Assembly: GCF_014193515.1 (NCBI RefSeq)
Contig: NZ_BLXX01000002.1
Span: 372,001-436,000, forward strand
Length of the DNA: 64,000 nt
Direction of reading: 5' to 3'
Origin: Geomonas silvestris
GTDB taxonomy: Bacteria; Desulfobacterota; Desulfuromonadia; Geobacterales; Geobacteraceae
Shown: piece after piece, positions 18,432-26,549 of the stretch
Position numbering within the stretch: the stretch's first letter is position 1
How the letters are laid out: each line of letters begins with the position of its first letter
Position numbers and translations under genes: made by a program
Notes under the pieces: generated by a model
Databases searched by the model: none
What the model was told of the DNA's origin: nothing
Seen by the model: only the letters and a program-made list of their open reading frames with translations

Positions 18432-18507
18432 GGGGATGTAGCTCAGCTGGGAGAGCGATGCGTTCGCAACGCATAGGTCGAGGGTTCGATCCCGTTCATC
18501 TCCACCA
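18432..18507 (+). tRNA. tRNA-Ala (anticodon CGC), integration target
   Basis: The 76-base cloverleaf has acceptor stem ggggatg/catctcc with the G3-U70 pair that identifies alanine tRNAs, D arm gctc/gagc, anticodon arm atgcg/cgcat around TTCGCAA (anticodon CGC at 18465-18467) and a TTCGATC T-loop. CCA is encoded. The T-stem gaggg/ccgtt has a G-G mismatch at 51-63. Its last 17 bases form part of the 18 bp repeat that bounds the integrated element. Confidence 0.95.
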
Positions 18508-18508
18508 A
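18491..18508 (+). repeat. attL direct repeat
   Basis: cccgttcatctccaccaa is the 3' end of tRNA-Ala plus one base, identical to 25000-25017. Confidence 0.9.
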
Positions 18509-18570
18509 TATTTTCGTAACTTGTTGTAGTTGTTGGCGACTTCGAGCACAGTAAATGCCTCTGTTTCTAC

Positions 18571-18596
18571 GGGTGGTCCGTTCAGGTGATCCGTTT
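18571..18596 (+). repeat. left pair of 13 bp integrase-arm-type repeats
   Basis: These are two tandem 13-mers, gggtggtccgttc and aggtgatccgttt, about 62 bp inside attL and just before the integrase start. The same pair type occurs inside the right end. They are likely arm-type integrase sites. Confidence 0.7.
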
Positions 18597-18610
18597 TGAC
18601 AGAGGCATTT

Positions 18611-20260
18611 ATGATTTCAACGGACTCCTACCTCTATCTTTCCCGTCACCACGTCTACTACTTCCGTGCTATAGTCCCTGATGGCGTTCGGCAGGATTTG
18701 CACAAAAGAGAGTATCGGCGGTCGATGCAGACCCGAAGTATTCACGTCGCCCGCAAAATCGCAAGGGCGCTGCGGGTCTGCTTTGAGGAGCACCTTCTAA
18801 AAATGAGAGGGCCAATGGCTACGTGGGAAGAACTGCGGAGGATTCTTGACGACAAACTGCAACAACAGCTTGCTCTGGAGCGGGAAAAACTCAAGACCGT
18901 TGGCCCTTACCCTGTTAGTGCCGATGACATCTGGAAACACAACACCATCCCCAGTTATCAGCGGGCAATAAAAGACATCTCCCGATCTCGCGCCGGGAAT
19001 GCTTCAGCGGGAAGTATCCCCGAGTTTGCAAAGCAACTGGCCGTTGAAATTCTCCAAGACAGCAACCTCATGGTTGACCAAACGTCTGCGCAATTCACAA
19101 AATTCTGCGAAGCAACTATGAGGATGTACCTGGAATTTGCTGAACAGCGGGTGCTTCTTAACGACCATGCGCGGTCGTTTAAGCCTGTGTCGCTGCCGGC
19201 ACCTTCGACGTTGGCTCCTATGCCCCCTTCTAGCCCAAGAATTTCAGAAGTAGTAGAAAAATACTGCAAAGAGATGGTAGCTGGCGGAAACTGGACGGCC
19301 AAAACCGAATCCGAGTACCGAGGTGGTTACCAAACCTTGGTCACGATCATCCAAGATATTCCGGTTGCCCTTGTAGACTACAAAGCTGCGCAGTTTTTCA
19401 AAGAAACGGTTATGGGTTTGCCGTCAAATATGAGCAAGAAGCCCCTGTATCGAGGCAGGCCAATCAAAGACATCCTGGCGATGAACATACCAAAAGAGGA
19501 ACTGTTGTCTATCTCCAAGATCAACACCCTTCTGAGCCGCATTTCCTCGCTGTTTGGGTGGGCTTTAAAGAACGGGTACACCCCGACAAATCCTTTCTCT
19601 GGCCTCAAAATTAAGGAGAAGGTCGCCGACCACGAGAAGCGCGATCCGTTCTCTGCTACCGACCTCAAGGCCCTTTTTTCCTCACCAGAATATTTGACGG
19701 GTAAGGCCAGCCACCCCTATCATTACTGGTTGCCACTTCTAGGGCTGTTCACAGGCGCCAGGATTGACGAGCTTTGCCAACTCCACCTTGAGGACTTCTA
19801 TCAGGTGGATGGCCTTTGGGTCATTAGCATCAACTCGAATGGCGACAAAAAGCTGAAGAATCTCGCCAGCGCCCGAATCATCCCCCTTCATACCCGGCTT
19901 ATGGCGCTGGGGCTTGTCGACTACATTTCCTGTTTAAAGAAAAAAGGGTATGCCAGGCTTTTCCCTGAGCTAAAGAAGCGACGTGATGGATACTCCCAGG
20001 ACGCCAGCAAATGGTTTCTTCGTTTCAGGGTGCGTTGCGGCGTCACAGGCAAGAATAAGCCTTTCCATAGCTTTCGGCACACCGTTATCGACTGCCTGAA
20101 ACAGAAAAATGTTCCCAAGGAGATCATAGCCGCCATTGTTGGGCATCGGGACGAATCCATTACAACCAACACTTATGGCAACCCCTATGGCCCTGCTGCC
20201 TTGGCCGGAACTGTCGAAAATCTTATTTTTCCTATTGATGTTTCAAAATGGAAAATGTAG
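18611..20260 (+). CDS. int: tyrosine site-specific recombinase (integrase)
   Basis: The 549-residue phage-type integrase has an N-terminal region (YLYLSRHHVYYFRAIVP...) of the DUF6538 type, a SAM-like core-binding domain and the C-terminal catalytic domain. Catalytic residues are recognisable: Arg in TGARIDELCQLH, HSFRHT (HxxR), the His in VGHRDES and the Tyr in TNTYG. It would integrate and excise the element at the tRNA-Ala 3' end. The ATG at 18611 has AGAGG six bases upstream; the TTG 15 bases earlier lies inside the arm-type repeat and is less likely. Confidence 0.93.
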   Translation: MISTDSYLYLSRHHVYYFRAIVPDGVRQDLHKREYRRSMQTRSIHVARKIARALRVCFEEHLLKMRGPMATWEELRRILDDKLQQQLALEREKLKTVGPYPVSADDIWKHNTIPSYQRAIKDISRSRAGNASAGSIPEFAKQLAVEILQDSNLMVDQTSAQFTKFCEATMRMYLEFAEQRVLLNDHARSFKPVSLPAPSTLAPMPPSSPRISEVVEKYCKEMVAGGNWTAKTESEYRGGYQTLVTIIQDIPVALVDYKAAQFFKETVMGLPSNMSKKPLYRGRPIKDILAMNIPKEELLSISKINTLLSRISSLFGWALKNGYTPTNPFSGLKIKEKVADHEKRDPFSATDLKALFSSPEYLTGKASHPYHYWLPLLGLFTGARIDELCQLHLEDFYQVDGLWVISINSNGDKKLKNLASARIIPLHTRLMALGLVDYISCLKKKGYARLFPELKKRRDGYSQDASKWFLRFRVRCGVTGKNKPFHSFRHTVIDCLKQKNVPKEIIAAIVGHRDESITTNTYGNPYGPAALAGTVENLIFPIDVSKWKM

Positions 20261-20410
20261 TATGCTTACTGAGTTGACTGTACCTCTGCAAGTATCTGGC
20301 CTGCATCTTCCCACCTTACAAGCTATTCTTTCTCAAGATTATCTCAACCTTCCTACCTAATAGCAGGTTAAGCTATATGCTAACCTAATAGAGAGCAATA
20401 TGGTAAATAG

Positions 20411-21391
20411 ATGGTAGTTTACATTAAAAAAGGTGACAAGACCCATTACCTCAGCGGTGATTTAGTCCCTCAGGTAGGCGTGCTCTTCGTGGACATGCTG
20501 ACTATGACTCTGGACATACCCGAGAAGGATCATGGCACTGTCATAGCTAAATTTCAAAAAGCCAAGGAGAATGGCGACGGCAAGTGGATTAAGAAAACCG
20601 CCTATCAATTTTGCCTTAAGCTGTCTGGGGTCGATGAAGCTGACATACTTGTCGAATGTTGCCCCACGACATCAAAAAATGATAAAAACAGTTACAGGTT
20701 TATCCGTATCGAGTTTAACCCCGCCAAAGTCAACCTCCCCAATCTTAGGAAGAATATTGATTTTATCATTCCCGGTGGGTATGCCCTCCTGATGAAACAG
20801 GGCATTGTGACCCGCATTGACCTCACTGTTGATGCCAGTTACCTTGATGCTACAGACGTTGTGGCGATGAACCCAAAGGTCAAGGTTGAAAGACACTACG
20901 CCAAGAACGGAACAATAGAGACCAAGTATCTTGGCGCCTCCAGCAGCAATAAACAGACCGTACTTTACGACAAGGTCGCCCACCTAAAACACCTCAATGC
21001 CAAGAAGGAAAAGGCTCTCAAGACCCCACTTCCTCCGCACAACATCTTTCGGATAGAGCAAAGGCTCCTAAAACTCAACTGCACCTTAAACGCCGTCGCA
21101 AGCCTGCCCAACCCTTTTACCGATCTGACGTTAATTGCCTATCCTGGGGCGAAATTGACAGATGCCTATTCCCCATTGTGGACCCTGTTTCTGAGTGCAT
21201 GTCGGTTCGAGGGAGTGAATGCCGCTCTCCAGCATCTAAGCCCTGAACACCAAGAAGAATTCAAAAGGCGGTTACATAAGGAAGGCCGTTCCGACTGGTG
21301 GAAACCGGGGAAGGTCTGGGAAGGCGTTTCTGCGGCTATCAAAGTTATCCTCACCGTCAAAAGCAATTCCCCCTCAAGTCTAAAACCTTAA
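20411..21391 (+). CDS. Rep_trans-type replication initiation protein
   Basis: The 326-residue protein resembles the replication initiation factor family (PF02486) of rolling-circle plasmids and filamentous-phage-like elements: FIRIEFNP, GIVTRIDLTVD and YLGASSSNKQTVLYDK match its conserved blocks (RIDLxxD, and GS..S....YDK). Such proteins nick a double-strand origin through a Tyr. It would allow the excised circle to replicate. It follows the integrase by 150 bp with an AT-rich leader. The assignment is from motifs only. Confidence 0.7.
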   Translation: MVVYIKKGDKTHYLSGDLVPQVGVLFVDMLTMTLDIPEKDHGTVIAKFQKAKENGDGKWIKKTAYQFCLKLSGVDEADILVECCPTTSKNDKNSYRFIRIEFNPAKVNLPNLRKNIDFIIPGGYALLMKQGIVTRIDLTVDASYLDATDVVAMNPKVKVERHYAKNGTIETKYLGASSSNKQTVLYDKVAHLKHLNAKKEKALKTPLPPHNIFRIEQRLLKLNCTLNAVASLPNPFTDLTLIAYPGAKLTDAYSPLWTLFLSACRFEGVNAALQHLSPEHQEEFKRRLHKEGRSDWWKPGKVWEGVSAAIKVILTVKSNSPSSLKP

Positions 21392-21409
21392 GCCTTGCAC
21401 ACAAATCCA

Positions 21410-21471
21410 GTGACATCAATGTCACCGCTTCACCACCAGTGATTGACATTGTATGTTCTTTTTTGTATAAT
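21410..21471 (+). promoter_or_regulatory. operator and sigma-70 promoter of the resolvase gene
   Basis: The perfect dyad gtgacat-ca-atgtcac (21410-21425) lies upstream of TTGACA (21443-21448), 17 bases, TATAAT (21466-21471). Both hexamers match consensus exactly. The same 14 bp core recurs at 22365-22378. Confidence 0.8.
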
Positions 21472-21513
21472 TATCAGTAACGACCGTCACGGATATTTAC
21501 ACGGAGGTTCATT

Positions 21514-22179
21514 ATGAGGTATATTGGGTACGCACGTGTAAGCACCGCCCGCCAAGGGCGCTCTGGTTTGGGTTTGGAAAGCCAGGAAGCTGCGATAGCT
21601 GCTTATGTCTCAAGTATGGGCGGAGACCTCGAACAGCTCTATGTAGAGGTTGAAAGTGGGAAGCGTGACGATAGGCCGGAGTTGCGAGAAGCGATACAGC
21701 ACGCGCAACTGATCGGGGCGCGACTGGTAATCCACAAGCTTGACCGCCTTAGCCGTGATCTTGGCTTCATCACTACGCTTCAAAAGAATTTGGTCGATTT
21801 CGTAGTTACGGATCTTCCCGGTGCTGATCGTTTCACGGTGCAGCTCTTTGGCGCTTTGGCAGAGAAGGAGCGGTTTATGATTTCGGAGAGAACGCGACAA
21901 GCGTTGGCGGCAGCGAAGGCGCGGGGCGTTAAACTCGGCAATTCAAAGGGTGAGGGGTTCACTCCTGAAATCCAGAAAGCCGGAGCGGTAGCTGCAGCTG
22001 CGGCTCGAATAGAGAAGGCTGACACCTTTGCAGTGAGGGTAAAGCCGATGGCTGAAAAGCTAAAAGCTGAAGGGTTAAGCCTGCGGGGGATTGCAGCCAA
22101 GCTGAACGAAAAGGGTATCAAGACGCCACGCGGTAAACAGTGGACGGCTACGGCGGTAAAAAACGCCATGGAGAGGTAG
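21514..22179 (+). CDS. serine recombinase (resolvase/invertase family)
   Basis: The 221-residue small serine recombinase has the catalytic Ser in IGYARVSTARQG, the LVIHKLDRLSRD arginine block and the FGALAEKERFMISERTRQAL helix E region. A C-terminal helix-turn-helix (LRGIAAKLNEKGIKTPRGKQWTATAVKN) completes it. It could resolve multimers of the excised circle or invert a segment; no inverted target sites were noticed. The ATG follows ACGGAGG, and a consensus promoter with an operator lies 43 bp upstream. Confidence 0.93.
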   Translation: MRYIGYARVSTARQGRSGLGLESQEAAIAAYVSSMGGDLEQLYVEVESGKRDDRPELREAIQHAQLIGARLVIHKLDRLSRDLGFITTLQKNLVDFVVTDLPGADRFTVQLFGALAEKERFMISERTRQALAAAKARGVKLGNSKGEGFTPEIQKAGAVAAAAARIEKADTFAVRVKPMAEKLKAEGLSLRGIAAKLNEKGIKTPRGKQWTATAVKNAMER

Positions 22180-22391
22180 CGGCATGAGTGCCGGCAAATC
22201 GTCTATTATGGCTGTGTGCACACCAAGGGCTAGATGGGAGGCTGAAATCCCGTCAGAGGGAATTTCGGAGAAAGGGGGACCATTCATTTCTTAATACCGC
22301 TACCGATGCCGCTCCTACGCCTGTGCTCTTCCTCCCTGCCCCGCATGATATCGCCTAAAAAGATTGACATCAATGTCAATACCGATAGCAA
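22180..22391. other. convergent intergenic stretch with second copy of the TGACATCAATGTCA dyad
   Basis: The space between the resolvase and regulator stop codons contains ttgacatcaatgtcaa at 22364-22379, the extended form of the dyad in the resolvase promoter, plus a gtgtgcacac palindrome near 22215. It is likely a second binding site for the same regulator. No ORF with a ribosome site was found. Confidence 0.6.
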
Positions 22392-22712
22392 TTATTTTCG
22401 CACCGCCTCAATTAGTTTGAAAATGAGGGTCAACTCCTCTTTGGTTGCCCCCTCTAAGGCCCGCTCAATCCCTCTAGGACTCGCGACTTCCGGTGAGTGG
22501 TGGGAGAAGTCGAACAGCTCCTTCATCTCCACGTCGAGGGAATCGGCTATCTTTTCAAGCGTCTCCAAAGACGGGGAACGTCGGCCAACCTCGATCCTGC
22601 TAATATATTTGCCCTCTATTCCTACTCGCTCCGCAAGCTGATCTTGAGACATGCCAACACGTCTCCTAAGTTCCTTGATCCTCGCCCCCAGAAGAGCCCG
22701 CTTCATTCCCAT
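22392..22712 (-). CDS. XRE/Cro-CI-type transcriptional regulator
   Basis: The 106-residue protein has a helix-turn-helix domain at about residues 10-66 (IKELRRRVGMSQDQLAERVGIEGKYISRIEVGRRSPSLETLEKIADSL, in the family order), then a short C-terminal region that could dimerise. The ATG at 22712 follows AGGAGG by nine bases. It is the only repressor-like gene on the element, so it is the natural candidate for binding the repeated TGACATCAATGTCA dyads. Confidence 0.9.
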   Translation of the reverse strand: MGMKRALLGARIKELRRRVGMSQDQLAERVGIEGKYISRIEVGRRSPSLETLEKIADSLDVEMKELFDFSHHSPEVASPRGIERALEGATKEELTLIFKLIEAVRK

Positions 22713-22783
22713 CCCGGTAATCCTCCTGCGACCGATGATGGCAGCAAATGAAGCTTTATAAACTAACTGACAGGCCTATTCCC

Positions 22784-22811
22784 TTGACAAATACGGCCTG
22801 GGTGTTAGTCT
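22784..22811 (+). promoter_or_regulatory. predicted promoter reading toward the secreted cargo gene
   Basis: TTGACA (22784-22789), 16 bases, TAGTCT (22806-22811). The leader to the ATG at 23011 is about 190 bases and contains a GC-rich hairpin near 22830-22852, so a regulated leader or a small RNA is possible. Confidence 0.5.
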
Positions 22812-23010
22812 ATGCCAACTTCTGGGCCGACCCCCCGGGTTTTTGGGGCCTCAGATGCTGAAGAGTAACTTCCCTCCACCTTTTGAAGCCAACCTTTTGG
22901 GAGACTGTTGATATGTCATACTCGGCATCAGAGACATTTGGAATTCTATGATAAGGTTTACATTTGGGGGCTTCTGAAATCTCCGAGATCATGTATGAAA
23001 AGGGGGAATC

Positions 23011-23604
23011 ATGAAAAAGGTTGTTTTTGGGCTGATGGCGGTGTTTTTCACTTCGTCTGTATGTTTTGGGGAAATTTTTTTCTGGGAAGACAAAAGTGGA
23101 ATTAATTCAACAGAAGACATTTCAAAATTACCGCCTAAATTCCGTGCAAAATATGAAAAATACATGCGGGAGCACTCTAAGACTGAACCCAAAACGGCTG
23201 ACAAAGCAAAATCTGAAAATATCGCTGACAAGGCAATTCCCGATAGTGCTGTATCTGCAGTCAAGGCACTTAAAAAATTGCAAGCTAAGTGTCAAGCTGG
23301 CATTAACCACCCCGATTTCACCTCTGCTTTGGGGGACACAAAATTTGAAGTAAATATGTTTGTCCAGGGCAAGTCCTCAAATGACTTCCCAGAATTGAAA
23401 AAATCAGTAACAGAAGCAATGGCTCATTACGAAAAAGCAGGAGTGTATTTGGATACGGGTGCACAGTACCAAAAAACATATATTTCAGCCGGGGATTACA
23501 CATCGGCTCTTAAAATGAAAGATCTTCACGACGACATGTTTCGCCTGGAAATTTCACGGGCTTCAAAAGAAGTGGATAAATCTTTCTCAGAAATAAATAA
23601 ATGA
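23011..23604 (+). CDS. secreted protein of unknown function, element cargo
   Basis: The 197-residue protein begins with a signal peptide (MKKVVFGLMAVFFTSSVCFGE). The mature start IFFWEDKSGINSTEDISKLP resembles the DUF4124 motif (W-x-D-x-x-G) of small periplasmic proteins. The rest is Lys-rich and helical with a single Cys. The ATG follows AAAGGGGGAATC. Codons are more AT-rich than in chromosomal neighbours, consistent with transfer. It is the likely cargo of the integrated element. Confidence 0.7.
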   Translation: MKKVVFGLMAVFFTSSVCFGEIFFWEDKSGINSTEDISKLPPKFRAKYEKYMREHSKTEPKTADKAKSENIADKAIPDSAVSAVKALKKLQAKCQAGINHPDFTSALGDTKFEVNMFVQGKSSNDFPELKKSVTEAMAHYEKAGVYLDTGAQYQKTYISAGDYTSALKMKDLHDDMFRLEISRASKEVDKSFSEINK

Positions 23605-23897
23605 TTTCAACCTGATTCCGCAAAACTCAAGCTGAACAAGTGGTCTGATGGCTTCCAGGGAGGGATTCACCTTTAGTTTGCTCCGATTGCAGTACAGGTT
23701 TTCAAACGATACACCCCGTAGTTATCACCCACTGTTTCATACCGTTTGAGCCCTTGCTAGGCCTATTGTTATGGGGTGATCTCGCTCGCCACCACATTGT
23801 AAAATATTGTTTTTATTGCATTTTTAGTTGCTTCGTCAAGAAAAATCTGATATAGTTTAGGTGCTTCGTCAATCCATAAATGTGAAATGGGGGGCAG

Positions 23898-24527
23898 ATG
23901 GCGCTGCAAAATCGTACCGATCCTTTTGGTAACATCATTGCGACCCCGGAACGTGGAACACTCATGGGAAACCGTGGGATTCTCCACGATCATGGTCAGC
24001 AACTGATCCGAAAAAGCAGAAACAAAGCGTGGGTTTTCTGCTTACTCAACTGGAGGGGGATAAGGCGTCAGGTGATGGGAGAGGGGCGCTATACAGAGCT
24101 TTTCTTCTTGGATGAAGCTACTGCGTTTGCTGCTGGGCACCGGCCCTGCTCCGATTGTCAGCGGGACCGATTCAACCTGTTTAAGCGCAGCTGGATTTCT
24201 GCCAACTCCGAGTATCACCAGTTAGACAATCCCTCGATTGCTGCGATAGACAAAATCTTGCATGGCGAAAGGATAGGCCGCCGGTCAGAAAAAATATCGT
24301 ATTCCGACCAAGCTGCGAACGTACCAGAAGGGGCATTCATCAGCCACCAAGGGAACGCTTACCTGAAGTGGAAGGGTAACTATGTACTTTGGACTTTTTC
24401 GGGATATCGAGCCGCTGTCAATCTCCCGCCGGAGCAAGAAGTAAACGTTCTAACGCCCCAATCAATCGTCCGATGTTTTTCAGCTGGATTCGTGCCACGG
24501 GTGCATCAGTCTCTTGATGAATACTGA
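23898..24527 (+). CDS. conserved protein of unknown function with HRPCSDC motif
   Basis: The 209-residue protein belongs to a family I recognise only as a conserved hypothetical: NRTDPFGNIIATPERGTLMGNRG near the N-terminus, YTELFFLDEATAFAAGHRPCSDCQRD in the middle and GNAYLKWKGNYVLWTFSGY in the C-terminal half. The His and two Cys of GHRPCSDC could bind zinc. There is no membrane or signal segment. It lies within the integrated element. I cannot assign an activity. Confidence 0.75.
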   Translation: MALQNRTDPFGNIIATPERGTLMGNRGILHDHGQQLIRKSRNKAWVFCLLNWRGIRRQVMGEGRYTELFFLDEATAFAAGHRPCSDCQRDRFNLFKRSWISANSEYHQLDNPSIAAIDKILHGERIGRRSEKISYSDQAANVPEGAFISHQGNAYLKWKGNYVLWTFSGYRAAVNLPPEQEVNVLTPQSIVRCFSAGFVPRVHQSLDEY

Positions 24528-24650
24528 CTTGACACACATGGTGATTCTTCCTGTCATTTGACGCCCACCAGGGCTGAAAATTGTTTCACTCTTGGGTGTT
24601 AGACAACCAGCTACCGTTACCGGGTTGACATTTACTCAAATGAGGGGCGA

Positions 24651-24896
24651 ATGAATAGTTTGAGGCCAGAAAAAGCAAAGAGGCATGAGGGTGTAGGAAC
24701 CGAAGCTCAGGAAGTCTTTTCCTTGATTGACGGCAAGAAGGTCTCCGCCCACATCCACGAGCACTGGATGGAGGGGGTAGTGGAAAGCGAGGCCTACCGA
24801 ATGACCTCCTATCAGGTGGCGGTGGACAACGGCATTCCCAAGGAGACGGCCGCCAGGCTATACCTGCTTCCCGGCGACAAAGAATATGTTTTTTAG
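24651..24896 (+). CDS. small hypothetical protein at the element's right end
   Basis: The 81-residue soluble protein begins MNSLRPEKAKRHEGVGTEAQEVF and ends in GDKEYVF. A GAGGGGCGA precedes the ATG. The residue pattern HIHEHWMEG and YRMTSYQVAVDNGIPKETAARLY, the latter possibly a helix-turn-helix, is coherent, but I do not recognise the family. It stops just before the right-hand arm repeats. Confidence 0.55.
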   Translation: MNSLRPEKAKRHEGVGTEAQEVFSLIDGKKVSAHIHEHWMEGVVESEAYRMTSYQVAVDNGIPKETAARLYLLPGDKEYVF

Positions 24897-24904
24897 CACC
24901 ATCA

Positions 24905-24930
24905 AGGTGATCCGTTTGGGTGATCCGTCC
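24905..24930 (+). repeat. right pair of 13 bp integrase-arm-type repeats
   Basis: aggtgatccgttt and gggtgatccgtcc lie in tandem, about 70 bp inside attR. The first is identical to the second left-end copy. Confidence 0.7.
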
Positions 24931-24999
24931 GATTCGGCGGCAAGGCTTTAAGACTCGCAAAAACAGCAAGTTATGAATGGTCGAGGCGGGAGGTGCTAC

Positions 25000-25017
25000 C
25001 CCGTTCATCTCCACCAA
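25000..25017 (+). repeat. attR direct repeat
   Basis: cccgttcatctccaccaa is identical to the tRNA-Ala 3' end at 18491-18508. This is the displaced original tRNA end. Confidence 0.9.
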
Positions 25018-25024
25018 CAACAAA

Positions 25025-25050
25025 AGGGGTTAGCTTTTCAGCTAACCCCT
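25025..25050. terminator. bidirectional terminator, originally that of tRNA-Ala
   Basis: The 11 bp stem aggggttagct/agctaacccct has a 4-base loop. On the minus strand it is followed by TTTTG, so it also ends the gene at 25086. Confidence 0.8.
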
Positions 25051-25085
25051 TCGTCGTGTCCGGAGCAAAGCGGTGCCCGCCCGGG

Positions 25086-25724
25086 CTAGATGGCGATGAT
25101 GAAGACGTAGGGGGACCAGGGGCCCGGGCCGTTGGGACCGATGCAGCGGGCACGCACCCCGTACTTGGTTCCCGGGTTCTTGCCGGCGAGCTCGAACTGG
25201 GCGTTCAGGTAGATCCCGTCCCGCTGCCAGTTCATCTCGTCGCTCGGGTCGCCACTGCAGCTCTCCACCTCGACCGCCCCGTTCCTGCACGGCTTCCCCA
25301 CCTTGCAGATGAGCCGCCCTCCGGCAAGCTGGACCACGCTGAGGGAGGTTTCCCCCGTCGGCGCACGGACCGTGCTCTTCTTCTTGGGGACCCGGATCCG
25401 CAAACCGAGACGCTGCAGGGCCTCCAGGTTGCCGTTGGCCGCCAGTTCGCAGTGCCCCAGAACCGTAGCCAGGTCGTTTTTCACCACTTCATGCCACTGG
25501 TTTTTCTTGGCGATCAGCAACACGTCCCGGTTCTGCGCCGCGTACGAGGCGGTCTCCAGCTCGTTGGTGTTCTGGTCCAGTTGCACCAGCGGGGTTACGT
25601 ACGACGGGTAGGGCTCCGGGAAGTCCGGGTTTCCCGCCAGTTTTGCGCTGAGCATCCGCGAAAAGGAGACGGTCTCAGCGGACTTCATGCGACCCAAATT
25701 GACCTGAACCTTCGATCGACCCAT
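25086..25724 (-). CDS. protein with C-terminal fibronectin type III-like domain
   Basis: The 212-residue protein has no signal peptide. The N-terminal half is helical (FSRMLSAKLAGNPDFPEPYPS...). The C-terminal ~90 residues look like an FnIII sandwich: VVQLAGGRLICKVGKPCRNGAVEVE ... MNWQRDGIYLNAQFELAGKNPGTKYGVRARCIGPNGPGPWSPYVFIIAI in order, with the typical Y-x-V-R-A-x-x-x-N-x-x-G-x-x-x-S-P ending. The ATG at 25724 follows GAGGAGGTGCAC. The role is unknown. Confidence 0.7.
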   Translation of the reverse strand: MGRSKVQVNLGRMKSAETVSFSRMLSAKLAGNPDFPEPYPSYVTPLVQLDQNTNELETASYAAQNRDVLLIAKKNQWHEVVKNDLATVLGHCELAANGNLEALQRLGLRIRVPKKKSTVRAPTGETSLSVVQLAGGRLICKVGKPCRNGAVEVESCSGDPSDEMNWQRDGIYLNAQFELAGKNPGTKYGVRARCIGPNGPGPWSPYVFIIAI

Positions 25725-26549
25725 GTGCACCTCCTCCCTCTGTTTTCCGGCTACCAGCCTAGCAGCCCCTATTTTCATGTCCAGCCGCTCCGGGTGCTTT
25801 TTTCTCTTCATTGGAAGGTGGCGCCTTTGAAGCGCCGACAGCCGGGCGCCCGCTCAACATTATTTTGCAGCCCGGTCCTGTTTCATTTGCCGAAGTGGGC
25901 GCTTTCGGGAGCCCTGTTCTGCTGACAACGCTGCAGCCACCCGATCCAGGGGGGGAAGCTGCGCGGCATGCCGGCCCCGCCGCACATTGCGCGGGCTGGC
26001 TCCTCTGCCGCCGGCCGCTGCAGCACTCCCCACGCATCGCGCCGTCGATCCCGGGGGCCGTGCTGCGAATCGGATGAGGGAAGATTACCATCAAAGCAGC
26101 GTCGACGTCGGACGGGTTTTACTATAACAAATCGATATGTTTACCTTTTTAGCAACAGCCCCGTTTGATGCGAATCAGCGCTGCGCTGACGACAATCATG
26201 ACGGGAGGTCTTAAGAGCAGCGGGGGGTAGCTGCCCTGCCAGGGGCGCCTGCTGCAAAGCAGGAAAGCCCGGAGCTCAAACCAGCGCAGTTGTGATCAGG
26301 GATGCCGCTGGAGTCCGGCATCAAGAGCACCAGGCAATGAAGCCACGCTCCCCGGACGGCCGGTAAAGGTGCCAGGTCGCGCATCGGGCGTCTCGCGCAG
26401 ATCCGGGTGCCTGTCTGACAGAACCGGCGCAAGCCACGCTCCCCCCTCCAGCTCAACCGGGCGAAAAGGCACCGCACCGTTTGCTTGACAAACCCCCTCA
26501 CCTCACCACAATGAGTAGGTGTCAATTTCATACCTGTTGCGGAGAGAGC
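25725..26549. other. long intergenic region with the cydA promoter at its end
   Basis: I find no ORF with a ribosome site in these 825 bases. A predicted promoter for the oxidase genes is TTGACA (26485-26490), 16 bases, CACAAT (26507-26512). A short ctgtctgacag dyad lies near 26412. The remainder is GC-rich with small dyads and no recognised RNA. Confidence 0.45.

Larger units (their letters stand above)
18491..25017 (+). mobile_element. integrative element in tRNA-Ala, 6.5 kb
   Basis: The element is bounded by the 18 bp direct repeat formed by the tRNA 3' end. It carries a tyrosine integrase next to the tRNA, a Rep_trans-like initiator, a serine resolvase, an XRE regulator and three genes of unknown role. 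It is visibly more AT-rich than its flanks. The host tRNA terminator now lies just outside the far end (25025-25050), which confirms insertion polarity. No relaxase, conjugation or capsid genes are seen, so it is a small mobilisable or satellite-like element. Confidence 0.9.

Noticed and set aside
22364-22379. Promoter -35 (TTGACA) for a gene in the resolvase-XRE gap
   Set aside because: No fitting -10 hexamer or ORF follows on either strand; the dyad is better explained as an operator.
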